Assembly (NCBI GenBank): GCA_034509495.1
Contig: CM067502.1
Coordinates: forward strand, 49,210,070-49,274,069
Source: Acestrorhynchus altus
Taxonomy: Eukaryota > Chordata > Actinopteri > Characiformes > Acestrorhynchidae
DNA length: 64,000 nucleotides
Direction of reading: 5' to 3'
Position numbers and translations under genes: made by a program. Below are positions 1 to 11,281 of the stretch, one piece after another; the first letter of the stretch is position 1; every line of letters begins with the position of its first letter. The notes beneath the pieces were generated by a model. It was not told the DNA's origin and made no database searches. It saw only the letters and a list, made by a program, of their open reading frames with translations.

Positions 1-8
1 AAATTATT

Positions 9-32
9 GTACACACACACACACACACACAC
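9..32. repeat. (AC)n microsatellite abutting the mri1 exon 5 donor
   Basis: A short (AC)n tract. On the minus strand it is the first part of the intron: the exon ends at 33 and the donor GT is the first GT of the repeat. Confidence 0.85.
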
Positions 33-1265
33 CTGGTGCAGCCACCGGGACTCCATTGATGCTGGTCAGCTCCACCGCTGGCCGCTCCTCGATCACGATG
101 TCCCGCCCACTCTCCAAACTCAGGTCACATGATGTGCTGGGAGCTGCCACGTAGAACGGTATCCCGTGATGCTTTGCCGTGATGGCCAGCTGGTAAGTGC
201 CCACTTTGTTTGCTGTGTCACCATTAGCAACGACCCTATCTGCGCCAACTACAACAGCTGTCCATGCGTGCACACACAAACACACACAATAAACATCAAA
301 ACACAGCTTAGAAACATAACTTCCAATTTAGTTTTACATTTTACTGATTATTATTTATTGAACTAAACTGGGAAATCTTATTTACAGTGTCCTTTATTTA
401 CAGTATCTTTGCTCTTGGGCTCCCCCTGCAGCCAATAAATGATATTACTTTACAACACTGCAGTAAATATCACGTCACGATTTCAGTGCATAAACAGCTG
501 TACACATGCATTTGTTAACAAGCTGAGAGATACAGAAGCAGCATCTGAAGTGAAAGAAGCAAGTTAAAGAGCAATTTTACAGGATTTTACACGAGTATGA
601 CTCAGGTTACGCAGAGTTACGCAGTTCTGTGGAGAGGTTACCTGTGCCTCCACCAAAGCTGCATAAAGCAGGAGTCGCATCCCAGCCCAGAGTGGGATTG
701 AAGGAGATGCCATTTCACAGTCAGTGGAGCATCAATATGGCAACTAAGTGATAATGAGGTTCTATGGACCACTGCTTTGACATATACACACTTACCAGAG
801 ATGCCCTTCTCTCTCATGGCAAGGGCAGCCATGCTGTCTGTGATGAGCGTGGCAGGGAAGCCCTCCGACACAGCTTCAAAAGCAGTCAGTCTGGCCCCCT
901 GATTATACGGCCTCGTCTCCGTACAATACACACGCTTCAAACGGCCCAGAGAGTGTAAAGACCGCACTACACCTGTAAACACACACAGTCATCAAATTAA
1001 CTCCAAGATAAGATGTCCAAGATAACGGTCCTGCAACTGGAATCTGAAGCTTTCGGTCAGCTGCCATGTTTTCAACGGCCGCATGAGAGAACCTCTGTGC
1101 CGTCTTTATTGTTGGATACACCGGGTAGTTTCCATGGTGATATGTGACATGGCATGCATTCGTCTTCCTCAGAGAACCTGCATCGTGCGTCCGGAAAGTA
1201 TTCACAGCACTTCACTTTTTGCAATTTGTTTGGTGCTACAAGCTTTTTTATTGTGCCAACTACAC

Positions 1266-1325
<60 letters not shown>

Positions 1326-4300
1326 CCAGTGCAGTCCCATATCCCGCGGTGGCGAGGCTGCCGGTGTTGCAGTGCGTGAGAATGGTGACAGAATCTCTGG
1401 GCACGCCTGACAGAATGTGCTGGGCGCCGTAGTTCCCAATCTTCTTGTTGTCGTTCACGTCCCGCACGAGCATCTCCTCGATCAAGCTGATCACACTGAA
1501 AAGGGGGCGGGGCCAGAACATGGAGAGATGTGTCAGTGGTTAGGAGTTTCACATGAAGCATCCTAGCAGGGCAAGTCCTGCATGAGTGTTAGAGAAAGTG
1601 CGATCTCTCCACCACCTACCTTTCTCTGAGCTGGTCTCCGCTTTTCTCCATGCTCTCATTCTCTGTGAACTCCATCAGCTCGCGTGCGGCTCGTCCCATG
1701 TTGACGGCGGTGGGCCGCGCTGAGGTCAGGTGACACAGAGACTCCCTGATAAAAGCCACAGGGTCTTCGCCCCCAGCACCTGCCCGCAGCTCCACGGCCA
1801 GGCTCAGGCAGCCCACGATGGCAATGGCAGGAGCGCCGCGCACCTAAGGAGGGTCAAACAATAGGCATTACAGGTAAAGACAGGACCACTGACGGTTCCT
1901 CATTTGTGCACCATCTGTCTGACTGTGGCTGGATGAAGTCCAGACTCTTCACAGATGGTCTGTAACCTTTTCCAGCTTGATGAGCATCAGCAACTCTTCT
2001 GATGCTCAACCTGCATACAAGACTCTGACTGATCAGAGAGAGGGGGCGGGGCTGATGATCAACCTGCATACAGACTCTGACTGATCAGAGAGAGGGGGCG
2101 GGGCTGATGAGGTCACTGGCCAGATATTGGGTTACAGAGGAAGTGACTGTTTGCTCTCTTTCTTTGCTAATTTCAGAATTAAAGTCCTGAGAAGGGATAA
2201 TGCTGACACAACAAGAATAATATTGCTTTTTATTTGGACCACTGTCAAGTGTTTTGAAGATCTTATTATAAATATCTTTGTCAATCTAATTATTACACAC
2301 TAACCATCAGAATTATTGCATTTTCAGCTCAAAACACTCTGGATCAACAAGATTCCCGAGACTGTGTTTCAAGTTAAATAGTTTAATAATTACAGGCGCA
2401 AGTACATTTTTGAACAAAACAAGGTCAACACCACACAAATATGCAAATTCTGTTTACTTGCATCTCAAATGATACATTTGAGTAAACTAGGATTGTCAGA
2501 AATTAAATGTCTGGCGTGTCTCTGTCTCCTATAAAGAGGCTCAATATTTGTGGTGCATTTTTCTGTATTGAACAAAAGACAAACACTGGAAACTTAATCA
2601 GATTTAGGTCCAAAGTCCAGATACTTGCACTGGACAGCTGAGAGCTGAATGCAGTGCAAGACGTAGGCAACAGTCCACGCAGAGCCAACTCCTCACTTAG
2701 TGCAAGCATGGGGGCTGAAAAGCTCCGAGGGGGTCTCTACTGTTAAACGACAGTGTAAGAGACAGATCTATGGTTGGAACACCTAGGAACGATGATCCAT
2801 TATGACATCATACCCTTGAAAGGTCCTCCACTACTGTGATCACGCTGACCACTTTCAATTATGCACCATGACATCATTGCAGGAAAAACTGACTGTAATT
2901 CTGAGTGCGAAGGCTGTGATGTCATTATGATCATACTAAAGAATGATATGCACTACATGGGCAAAAGTATTGGGACATCTGCTCATGTATTGTCTCTTCT
3001 GAAATCGTGGTTTTAATAAACGTTTGTCCTGTTTTTGTTACCGTCTTCTGCCCACAGAAGACCAGATTCTAGAAGATTGTTTTGGGGATTTGATTGCACG
3101 TTGGAGAGCTAAGGGTGCTGGATAAGCACAGTTCCACCTAATCCAAGAACTGGACGGAGCACCATCGTTCCACAGTTCCACAACTCAATCCTCAGGGGCT
3201 TTACACCCCTCTAGCTCATACCGGTCATTAGACATGAGGCCAACAGATTCGTGTTTATTGTTGTTCGTGGAATTTTGAGAGCAGAAACGAACTGAAAAAT
3301 GCAGTTTGGACTGTATCTGCAACAAAAAGTGAAGTGCTGCGACTTTCCGGATGCACTGTATGCAATTACTACATCCTTGGAACCAGTGAAGGTTGTGTCA
3401 TTATGATGTCATGTCCATTCATCTCCAGCATACAGCAGGAGAGAGAAAGAGAGAGAGAGAGAAGCCTTTAATGAAGCTTGAGAAAGCGAGAGAGTGTGTG
3501 GCAATGAACTCCAGCAGAAGAGGAGGGGGTGTGGAGGGAGGAGCTGCTGCATCAATAATGCATGGAGCAGGTTTGCTGTAACGGCGTGCAACGTGCACCA
3601 ACAGCGGAAAGACTGAACCAGGAACCACAACCACTGAGAACATTGTAACCTTACGCAGGGAATAGGTGTCAGTGTTTGGTCAAGATCCAAAGAACAAGAG
3701 TTTAGGTTTCGAATGAGGGAGTGAATTCATAAATGTATTATATATATAAAAATAGATCAAACTAGGGCGGAGTGTCCTGAAATTTATGACTGCTTCATCA
3801 AGACCACCCTCCATCTCTTCAGACACTGAAGACTAGATTTTGTGGAAACCACAGTCAGTGATTAATGAATCAATTAAAAAGTGAAATCAATTAACGGTCA
3901 ATTATTTACTGAAATCCAACCAAGTTCTTGAATTTCGACCAGTAGAGATAAACATCTTGAGTATAGGCCAAGATAGACACGGCGAGATGTTGAGCGTGGA
4001 TGAGCGCAGGCGGCGAGATGTTGAGCGTGGATGAGCAGACGGTGAGATGCTGAGCGTGGATGAGCAGACGGTGAGATGCTGAGCGTGGATGAGCAGACGG
4101 TGAGATGCTGAGTGTGGATGAGCAGACGGTGAGATGTTGAGTGTGGATGAGCAAACAGTGAGATGTTGAGTGTGGATGAGCAAACAGTGAGATGTTGAGT
4201 GTGGATGAGCAGACGGTGAGATGTTGAGTGCGGATGAGCAGACGGTGAGATGTTGAGTGTGGATGAGCAGACAGTGAGATGTTTGAAACCCACTGATGCA

Positions 4301-4536
4301 GTTACTGGATTCCAGAGGCAGTTTCGCTGTAAGGGATGCAGGGAGAGGGCTGCAGACAGACTGACTGATGCTGAAAGACTGTCATTGGTGGGGAGGAAAG
4401 ATAAAAGGCCAGGAGGAGTCTTTAACACTACATTGTGTTTCAGCTTTAGAGTGAACTGAAGAGTGGGCGCGCGCGCTTCGGTGGTCCACGCGTTCAATGG
4501 TCAGATGTAGAGCAGCATTGAGGCCAGCTATGCAAA

Positions 4537-4582
<46 letters not shown>

Positions 4583-4827
4583 CAGGAACAAAAGCGACCC
4601 CCGTGCTCCGTCTCTCTCCAGCTTTGACACAAAGAAACATCTGCTCTCGCGCTGCTGCAGCTGCTGACTCGAGGCCTCGCGCTCCTCCAGCTTACCTTCA
4701 TGCTCTTGATGGCCTCATATCCGTCCTGCACGGAGCGGATCTCCTCGTACACGCTCTCGTGCGGCAGCAGCAGCTGGTTGAGGATCTGCAGAGACCCGGT
4801 CCGGTACCGGATCGCCTCCAGCGTCAT
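33..4827 (-). CDS. mri1: Methylthioribose-1-phosphate isomerase, 3' end outside the window
   Basis: Catalyses isomerisation of 5-methylthioribose-1-phosphate to methylthioribulose-1-phosphate in the methionine salvage pathway (eIF2B-like fold). Coding exons read on the minus strand: 4696-4827 (start MTLEAIRYRTGSLQIL), 1620-1843 (VRGAPAIAIVGCLSLAVEL), 1326-1495, 796-972 and 33-257. Every junction is GT-AG and the phases match (0, 2, 1, 1, 1). Both catalytic signatures are present: THCNTGSLATAGYGTALG with the active-site Cys, and GADRVVANGDTANKVG with the catalytic Asp. Exon 5 ends in phase 1 after the APG motif, so the last part of the protein (NPAFDVTPH in the family) lies beyond position 1. 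No frameshift was seen. Intron 1 is about 2.9 kb and holds two tandem repeats. Identity is near certain; only the 3' end is missing. Confidence 0.96.
1267..1322. repeat. (AC)n microsatellite after the mri1 exon 3 donor
   Basis: About 27 AC units. Read on the minus strand, the donor GTATGTGTGTG runs straight into the repeat. Confidence 0.95.
2001..2105. repeat. Tandem pair of a 52-bp unit with a GC box
   Basis: Two near-identical copies lie at 2001-2053 and 2054-2105. Each ends in GAGAGAGGGGGCGGGGCT, which contains an Sp1-type GC box. Located in mri1 intron 1. Confidence 0.85.
2950..3260. mobile_element. MITE-like dispersed repeat, copy 1
   Basis: Carries the GGGCAAAAGTATTGGGACAT end motif and, in reverse orientation, the 'gggctttacacccctctagc' core. 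The same core recurs near 6470 and 18290. It lies in mri1 intron 1. No target-site duplication was worked out. Confidence 0.6.
3982..4281. repeat. 29-bp minisatellite, about ten copies
   Basis: The unit begins GAGATGTTGAGCGTGGATGA and repeats head to tail with substitutions (TTGAG/CTGAG, GACGG/AACAG). It lies in mri1 intron 1. The long open frames across it are repeat translations, not genes. Confidence 0.92.
4538..4580. repeat. (AC)n microsatellite in mri1 intron 1
   Basis: About 21 AC units, beginning about 115 bp downstream of the exon 1 donor on the minus strand. Confidence 0.95.
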
Positions 4828-5130
4828 GTCCCGCGCGCTCCGAACCCGCACACACGCGCAGCGCAGATCAAAGCGCGGATCAAAGCGCAGTTCAAAATAT
4901 CAAAGCGCAGCCGCCGAACTCCTCAAAGACAGGCGCGCGGAGCGGTCCGGGGCACCGTGCGTCTCCGTGCTGGGGGTGGGAGAGTGTGTGTGGGGGCGGT
5001 TTAAAGGGGCAGCTCTGGAGGACACGCGGAAGCACGTGCTCACTCCGGCAGGAAACTCGGCGCCTGGCCACGCCCACCCGAGTCCATTTCTCCTTATGAC
5101 GTTTTGGAGCGGACTTATGACGTCATAAAC
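4828..5130 (-). promoter_or_regulatory. mri1: mri1 5' flank, CpG-rich, with clustered ATCAAAG motifs
   Basis: CpG-dense DNA immediately upstream of the mri1 ATG. Three direct TCF/LEF-like sites lie within 41 bp: GATCAAAGC at 4866-4874 and 4878-4886, and TATCAAAGC at 4898-4906. They are embedded in a small repeat with GCGCAG/GCGCGG spacers. The transcription start cannot be placed, so the sites may be promoter or 5' UTR. Confidence 0.55.
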
Positions 5131-6284
5131 GATTTTCCAGACCCTTGTTGCCCTTTAAGGTTTAAAGAGCAAGAGCAGAGAAATGACTGTAAAGGCAAAA
5201 ATGCCACCCAGGAACCAGTGGGGTCTTTTGATGTTGATGCAAAACACGAAGATACATAATTTCAGAATAATGTTGGGTTTTGTTCATATGATGTGATGTA
5301 AGTAGGGACAAGGGGCGTGGCTTAAAAGCATGGTATTGGAGTGCTTGTATAAGTCACCATCAGTTTAAAAAGCTTCCTGAGTTAGAAAGACCATGTAACC
5401 CTGTTTGGGGAGTAAAAAAGACCCGCTGGTGATTACGTCATGAGCCATGGCCACTTTCTTTTGCGCAAAGAAAGGAGGCGGTGCTTAAAGGCTGCTGGTG
5501 TTGCTCTTTAAACTGTCTTTAAAGCTTTTGTCTGACCAAAGCTTTTTTCCCCAATGAATGACACCATAGCCATTTCTAGCCTGACTAGTGGGCGTGACCA
5601 AAAACATTACAGGACACGACCAGAGACTGAACTAGTGAGGTCGAAGGGTCAATTCTGATACTGAGGAATATACCCACACTACTGCTGACGTACTTTAACC
5701 CTTACACTGGCACCGTGGGAAGAGAGAAAACACAAACCAGTTCAGCAGCCCTCTCTCAAACACACAACACAAACAGCTGACTTCTGCATTTTAATGAGTC
5801 ATAATAAGTCATTAGCCCAAAATAACAGTGCCATTCTGCAGGAAATATTAACAACAGACATCATAGCCATCACCACGGATACATAGATTACAGGAAAATT
5901 ACAGTCGCTTTAAAAAAATACACTACATACATGAATACAAATCTTCAACGATTGCCATAAACAAGAAATAAAAATGTTAGAACCCCAAAACCTTTAATGT
6001 AATTTGGGAAGGGCGGGAAAGAGAGAGCGAGAGAGCGAGGGGGGGTGGGGGTCCACAATCGTCCATCTATGGATCAGACGATATTGGTGGTAGTCAGTTC
6101 TTGAGCAACCCATACCCACAAGTAAACCCAGCACCAAGAATAAACATCAATCTGATTGAAAGAACCTCCAGCCTGCACCATTTTCCCATATAGATCACTT
6201 TACCACCTCCATCATATGGACTGAAAATCCATATGTGAATATTATTTAATAAGAAGGCATCGTTACGGTAACCGCAGGCTGGGG
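5131..6284. other. Intergenic stretch between mri1 and cc2d1a, no gene seen
   Basis: No splice-compatible coding exon or known domain was recognised on either strand. Short GGGCGTGG-type boxes and a purine-rich patch near 6015-6050 are the only notable content. Confidence 0.5.
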
Positions 6285-6680
6285 TTACATGCCCAAATGT
6301 TTGTGGACAGTTTAGTTTCTACTGAATGCATTCAGCTAGCACTAATTGTTTACACGGATATGTAAATGCACAGCTTGTCTAATCCTTGTAGAGAAGCACC
6401 ATCAATAGGACTCTGTAGAGCAGATATGATTTACATGAACCTACTCACACCGTGCCTAATGCCAGGCATGGGCTAGAGGGGTATAAAGCCCCCGAAATTG
6501 AGCAGTGGAACTGGAATGATGGAGCTCCATCCAATATTTTTGGAACGATATGGGGTAGTGATCCTTCAATATCCTTGAATGCAATCAAATCCTCACAGCA
6601 ATGTTGCAAGGCTTAGTAGAAAGTCTTCCCAGGACAGTAAAGAGTTATTCCAACACCCTTGATTTCAGAAGAAGAGTGAG
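6285..6680. mobile_element. MITE-like dispersed repeat, copy 2
   Basis: Starts with ATGCCCAAATGTTTGTGGAC and contains 'gggctagaggggtataaagc' and 'gatggagctccatcca'. The same order of motifs is seen at 18080-18460 and, in part, at 10145-10470. It has no coding capacity and is probably a non-autonomous DNA transposon of a family common in otophysan fishes (family name not recalled). Confidence 0.65.
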
Positions 6681-7039
6681 CAGATGTTTAAATACACATC
6701 ATCTAAACAATAGTTGCTCTCAGAAGTAATGAACTGACAGGAGTGAAACTCGGTGGAGAGGTTTGACATTGCGAGACACTTGGCCGTGCATGACATGCAA
6801 GTGCAGATCTTAGAGAAGAGAAGAGGTGGAAAGCAATCGGAGTAGTTGGGAGAGGTCGAGAGGGGTCGCATCATAGGGCTTCAGGAAGAGGGATGGTCTT
6901 ATCAATGGACAGTGCAGATATTACCAGAGCGTGCTGTTGGCAGCAGTGGACAGACGAAGGCACGCACCAGCGATGTGAACGATGTGAGACACCTACACAA
7001 ACCACTGATGGAGAACTGATGGATAGTTCGACACAGTTC

Positions 7040-7097
7040 CTTAATTTCCTTGAAGGAACCCTCCCAAGGGATCAATAAAGTTCTATTCTATTCTATG
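7040..7097 (+). mobile_element. 3' tail of a LINE-type retroelement
   Basis: 'gggatcaataaagttctatt' followed by (CTATT)n is the usual 3' end of several teleost non-LTR retrotransposons. Only the tail is evident; no reverse-transcriptase sequence precedes it here. Confidence 0.5.
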
Positions 7098-7831
7098 CAG
7101 AGTGACCCAACAGCCACCATTGTGGATATTCAGGTAACAGTGATGCCATGATGGTGCACCATTGGCAGACGGCTGCAAGATACAGGACTACGTTCATGCA
7201 GAACGTTGCGACAACTGCCCTCAACACCATGTCATCATCGCCAAAGAATGGGACCGGATGGGACCGGATGGGATTCACACTTTTGTCTTGGTGCAGACGA
7301 CCAGGTATCAGTGTGTGGAGGCACCATGGTCAGCGACAAGATGAATGGTTTGTTGTCATGTGTTGCACATAATATTCCTGTATGTATATATTACCTTCCT
7401 TCCTAACGGCATTGCAATCCCACACTTCTTTCTGGGTGCAACTATTTCTTTGATGAGGAGTGTACTTTCGTACAAAGTGTGCGCACTATAGTTCCTCATG
7501 AACCTTCCTTAAACCAGTCCAGACCAACAAAAGCAGCGATTAAAGGCTGTATCTGCAGGCAGAGCTGGAAAAAGGACAATTCAGGGTAATTCATAAATAA
7601 TAATATTACTATTAAGATTAATAACAGAACAACACCGCCGCAGTTTAAGGGGTTAAAGGTGCTGATACTGGAGTTTTATGCCCCAAAAAAGGGGAGAATT
7701 TAGGAGTTTTGTTGTCACGGGGTGAATACTACACGGGGTGAATACTACACCCTGTGAAAACACCCACAACGAGGGGGAGTATCAGACAACAAAGAATTTA
7801 AGCTCTCTTTAAGATTCTACCCATCTGTTCA

Positions 7832-7957
<126 letters not shown>

Positions 7958-8518
7958 TGAACCCTTCCCCTCTTGAAGTCCCCCATTCTACATTCATTCT
8001 CTCTTCAGAGACCCAACAACACCCTTGTCAATCAGAGGTCACCAGAGCAACCAGACAGGGATTAATCCCTGATTATTAGGGAATATGATTCCTCCCCCTC
8101 CCTCAATTTCTCACCCAGCCTTTTTAATTTCACCCCCAGGGGGTTCGCATTAGCCCCCTATCACACCACTCCGGGTGTGCAAGGCCGGATTAAGCTGCAG
8201 TGAGTGAGACCAGTGGAGAGGCCAGATTACTCTTAAACTGCTATTATACACATGGCTCTGTAGGAGGATTTACAACATTTACATGAGCGCACACACACAG
8301 ACACACACACACACACACACAGACACACACACACACACAGACACACACACAAACATATGCTTACTGAGACTGGCAAGAGTTGCAAGAGTGACATGGGTGG
8401 GGGAGGTGAGAGAGATAAAGGGAGACACAGAGAGAGGTATGACTGAGGGGGGGTCTGTACTGCAGGACTGTAGTGTTTATCTGTACACCTGTACATCTGT
8501 ACACTCTCCAGGTAAACA

Positions 8519-9141
8519 GGGGCCCGATTCACAAAGCTCAAAGAAATGCTGAAGAAAGATTGTTCTCTCAACTCCATCCTCAGGACTGAAGTTTAGAAAT
8601 TCTTAACAATTATCTGTTTATTTCCGAACTTCTCTCTTAAGAACAATTCTAAGGAAAACGGAGCTTCAGCCGATGACGGTCTCGTACTGGTCTGAGTGTA
8701 AAACGATCAGGTTAAATAATTCAATCATAGAATTAATGTTTAACATGATTAGAACCTTCTTAAGCTACCGTTTCTACATAAGATAAGTAACGTTTTTCAA
8801 AACAGCATTTGCTTCATCCGCCATCACTTCTAGTTCTTGTTTCCTGGATTTTTTTAAAACGCTCTGATTCCATTTCTCCTCCACTGTGATATAACCGAGT
8901 AATGGAATATTAAAAATGCAGTTTGATGCATTTATAATAAGATGAAGTACAGAATAAAAGATTATGTTACGGTCGCCTACAAAGGAAAACCACAACGTGT
9001 CTTTAAGAACACTGTAAGCAAACGATTAAGACTTCATGAGAATATTTCAGAACTCCGTATGTTTTGGCGAATGAGTTTTTGTGTTCATGATAAGATTCTT
9101 CAGTGTTTTCTTCGCAGGAAAGCTTTAGTCAATCGGGCCCC
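8519..9141. mobile_element. DNA-transposon-like element with terminal inverted repeats
   Basis: The left end GGGGCCCGATT (8519-8529) is matched exactly by the reverse complement at the right end, AATCGGGCCCC (9131-9141). Similarity continues inward (CAC-AAAGCT against GACTAAAGCT). It is about 620 bp. An internal plus-strand frame (8942-9187) starts inside the element, runs past the right terminal repeat and has no recognised domain. No clear target-site duplication was seen, so the superfamily is undecided. Confidence 0.6.
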
Positions 9142-9673
9142 AGATCTTCCACGTACAAAACAGGAACTTTATAGAAGAAGCAAATAAAACCTTCATAACG
9201 TCTGTTAACAAACAAAACAAAAACAAAACTTGGATTTTTTTGCTTTTCCCCAAGTTTTTGGTGATGAAATAAAAAAAAAAAATTGGGGGAAAAATCACAC
9301 TGGAATCATCCACAATGACATCATACTGGAATCACCCACAATGACATCATACTGTAATCATCTAAAGTGATGTCAGGACGGGTGTTGATGTGGATGATTA
9401 CAATGTGATCTCATAATGCTGAACTGAAATGGACTGAATCCACTCTGAACCTCAGTCCAGCTGTCTGACTGCTGATGGATGGGACACAATTGTGAATGAC
9501 TGACGAGTGATTGACGAGTGAATGTGTGCTGTAGAATGGAAGAAGAGAGGAGGTGTATGTCAGTCAGTGTGTGTAGACGTGTAGAATTGTGTGAGAGTGT
9601 GCATGTCTGTATGTTTGTCTGCATATGAAAACAGTTTTGGAGCCCAAAGTGCAATTCCACATTCCTCAAAAGT
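9142..9673. other. 3' flank of cc2d1a with a short tandem repeat
   Basis: No gene is visible. From about 9297 to 9375 a unit containing AATGACATCATACTGGAATC repeats about three times. Part of this stretch is probably cc2d1a 3' UTR. Confidence 0.45.
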
Positions 9674-9890
9674 TCACACACTGCGCTTCCTCCGGAGAGA
9701 GTCCATCTGAATATGAGAGACAGAGAGAGAGGGACAGAGACAGAGACAGAGAGAGAGGGAGGAGGGGTCAGGAATGGGTAAGTGTGGAAGGATAGGTGTG
9801 TCCAAATGTGTAAGAATCAATACCGTATTAATAAACGTACCTCAGCTTCTACCATCTTAAGTCTTCCCAGAGCATCTTTAGCTGCTTCCT

Positions 9891-9892
<2 letters not shown>

Positions 9893-9965
<73 letters not shown>

Positions 9966-9995
9966 CAGAGACAGAGAGAGAGAGACAGAGACAGA

Positions 9996-10027
<32 letters not shown>

Positions 10028-10054
10028 CAGAGAGAGAGAGAGAGACAGAGAGAC

Positions 10055-10116
<62 letters not shown>
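9893..10116. repeat. (AG)n-rich tract at a cc2d1a acceptor
   Basis: Interrupted (AG)n with ACAG variants. On the minus strand it is a (CT)n tract ending in TTTGCAG at exon 9841-9888, so it serves as the polypyrimidine tract. Confidence 0.93.
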
Positions 10117-10118
<2 letters not shown>

Positions 10119-10144
10119 TTGAAAGATTTTTGCTGATGTTATAA

Positions 10145-10470
10145 AAAGTACACTATGTGCAAATGTTTGTGGACATTTCTAATGTCTCTTCTAATGAATT
10201 AATGAATGCATTTTGGGGAAGTAATGGAGCAGTGGAACTGTGTTCTCTGGAATGGTGGAATTCCATCCAGTACTTTTGGGATGACTTGGGGAGTTGGGGG
10301 ATCAGATAGGGTGGTGATCATCCAACATCCTAACACCTCCTGTCTCTTGTCACTGAATGCAATCAAGTTTCACATCATCATCAAAAAAAACAGAAGAGAT
10401 CAGTTGCTTCCAACTTTAAAAGCAGGATAAACTCTTATTAATATCCATGATTTCAGAAAGTATATGACTG
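10145..10470. mobile_element. MITE-like dispersed repeat, copy 3
   Basis: Begins 'actatgtgcaaatgtttgtg' and contains 'gtggaactgtgttctctgga', as in the copy at 18080-18460. Lies in a cc2d1a intron. Confidence 0.55.
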
Positions 10471-10632
10471 AGCAGGCGATCTCGATACTGATTTCCGCGC
10501 AAGGTGTCCATCCATTCCCCTGGTGAGATCTCACAGTACAGCATGGAATGAAGTGGGGTGTTTTGATTACACCACTGTATTAGAGCTGATATTTAAAACA
10601 ACATTATACAACCTTTACATTCCTATCATTCC

Positions 10633-10696
10633 ACCGTCATTCCCACCGTCATTCCCACCGTCATTCCCACCGTCATTCCCACCGTTATTCCCACCG
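10633..10696. repeat. 12-bp tandem repeat ATTCCCACCGTC
   Basis: Five to six head-to-tail copies in a cc2d1a intron. Confidence 0.85.
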
Positions 10697-10961
10697 TGGG
10701 CCACACTCTGCTTTATTACTGAACAACTCGGTGGCGTGTGTTTACTGCGCCTCTTTCTGGCACCGGCTTAGTGCCGTGTGTGGTGTGTGTGGTGTGTGTG
10801 GTGTGTGTGTGGTGACTCACTCTGTTGCCTTCACTGGAAAACTTCTTCACTGAGTCAGCGAGACCATGAGCAAACTTCCCTCAACACACTGTCATATTCT
10901 ATGAGTATAGAAAGTGAAAAACTAAACCCACACAGATATAATCTGGACCTTGGCTGTATGA

Positions 10962-10964
<3 letters not shown>

Positions 10965-11020
<56 letters not shown>
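10965..11020. repeat. (GT)n microsatellite at a cc2d1a donor
   Basis: The minus-strand donor of exon 11025-11151 reads GTAACACACAC and runs into the repeat. Confidence 0.93.
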
Positions 11021-11024
<4 letters not shown>

Positions 11025-11197
11025 CTGCCAGAGCTGCTGAGGACCCTTTCTCCAGGTAGGATTTCTGCCAGTGCAGCCTGTAGCTGCGATCTTTATGCTG
11101 GTTTATCAGGTCCGGTGGTGGATCCCGTCTGTTTTTTTTATATTCTCCAATCTGCAGAAAAAGCAGATCAAGACTGAAACATGCTCTAATCATTCAT

Positions 11198-11216
11198 TCA
11201 TTCATTCATTCATTAA

Positions 11217-11259
<43 letters not shown>

Positions 11260-11281
11260 ATATTTATTTATTTATTTATTC
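11198..11281. repeat. (ATTC)n(AATA)n(TATT)n tract
   Basis: The AATA and TATT blocks are mutually complementary and could fold back as a hairpin. The tract sits in the intron between two cc2d1a exons whose junction could not be resolved. Confidence 0.85.

Noticed and set aside
3898..4497. 199-codon frame rich in HSTSHRLLIH-like units
   Set aside because: Produced by the 29-bp minisatellite in mri1 intron 1.
8942..9187. 81-codon frame as a transposase
   Set aside because: Too short, runs past the terminal repeat, and has no catalytic or DNA-binding motif that I recognise.
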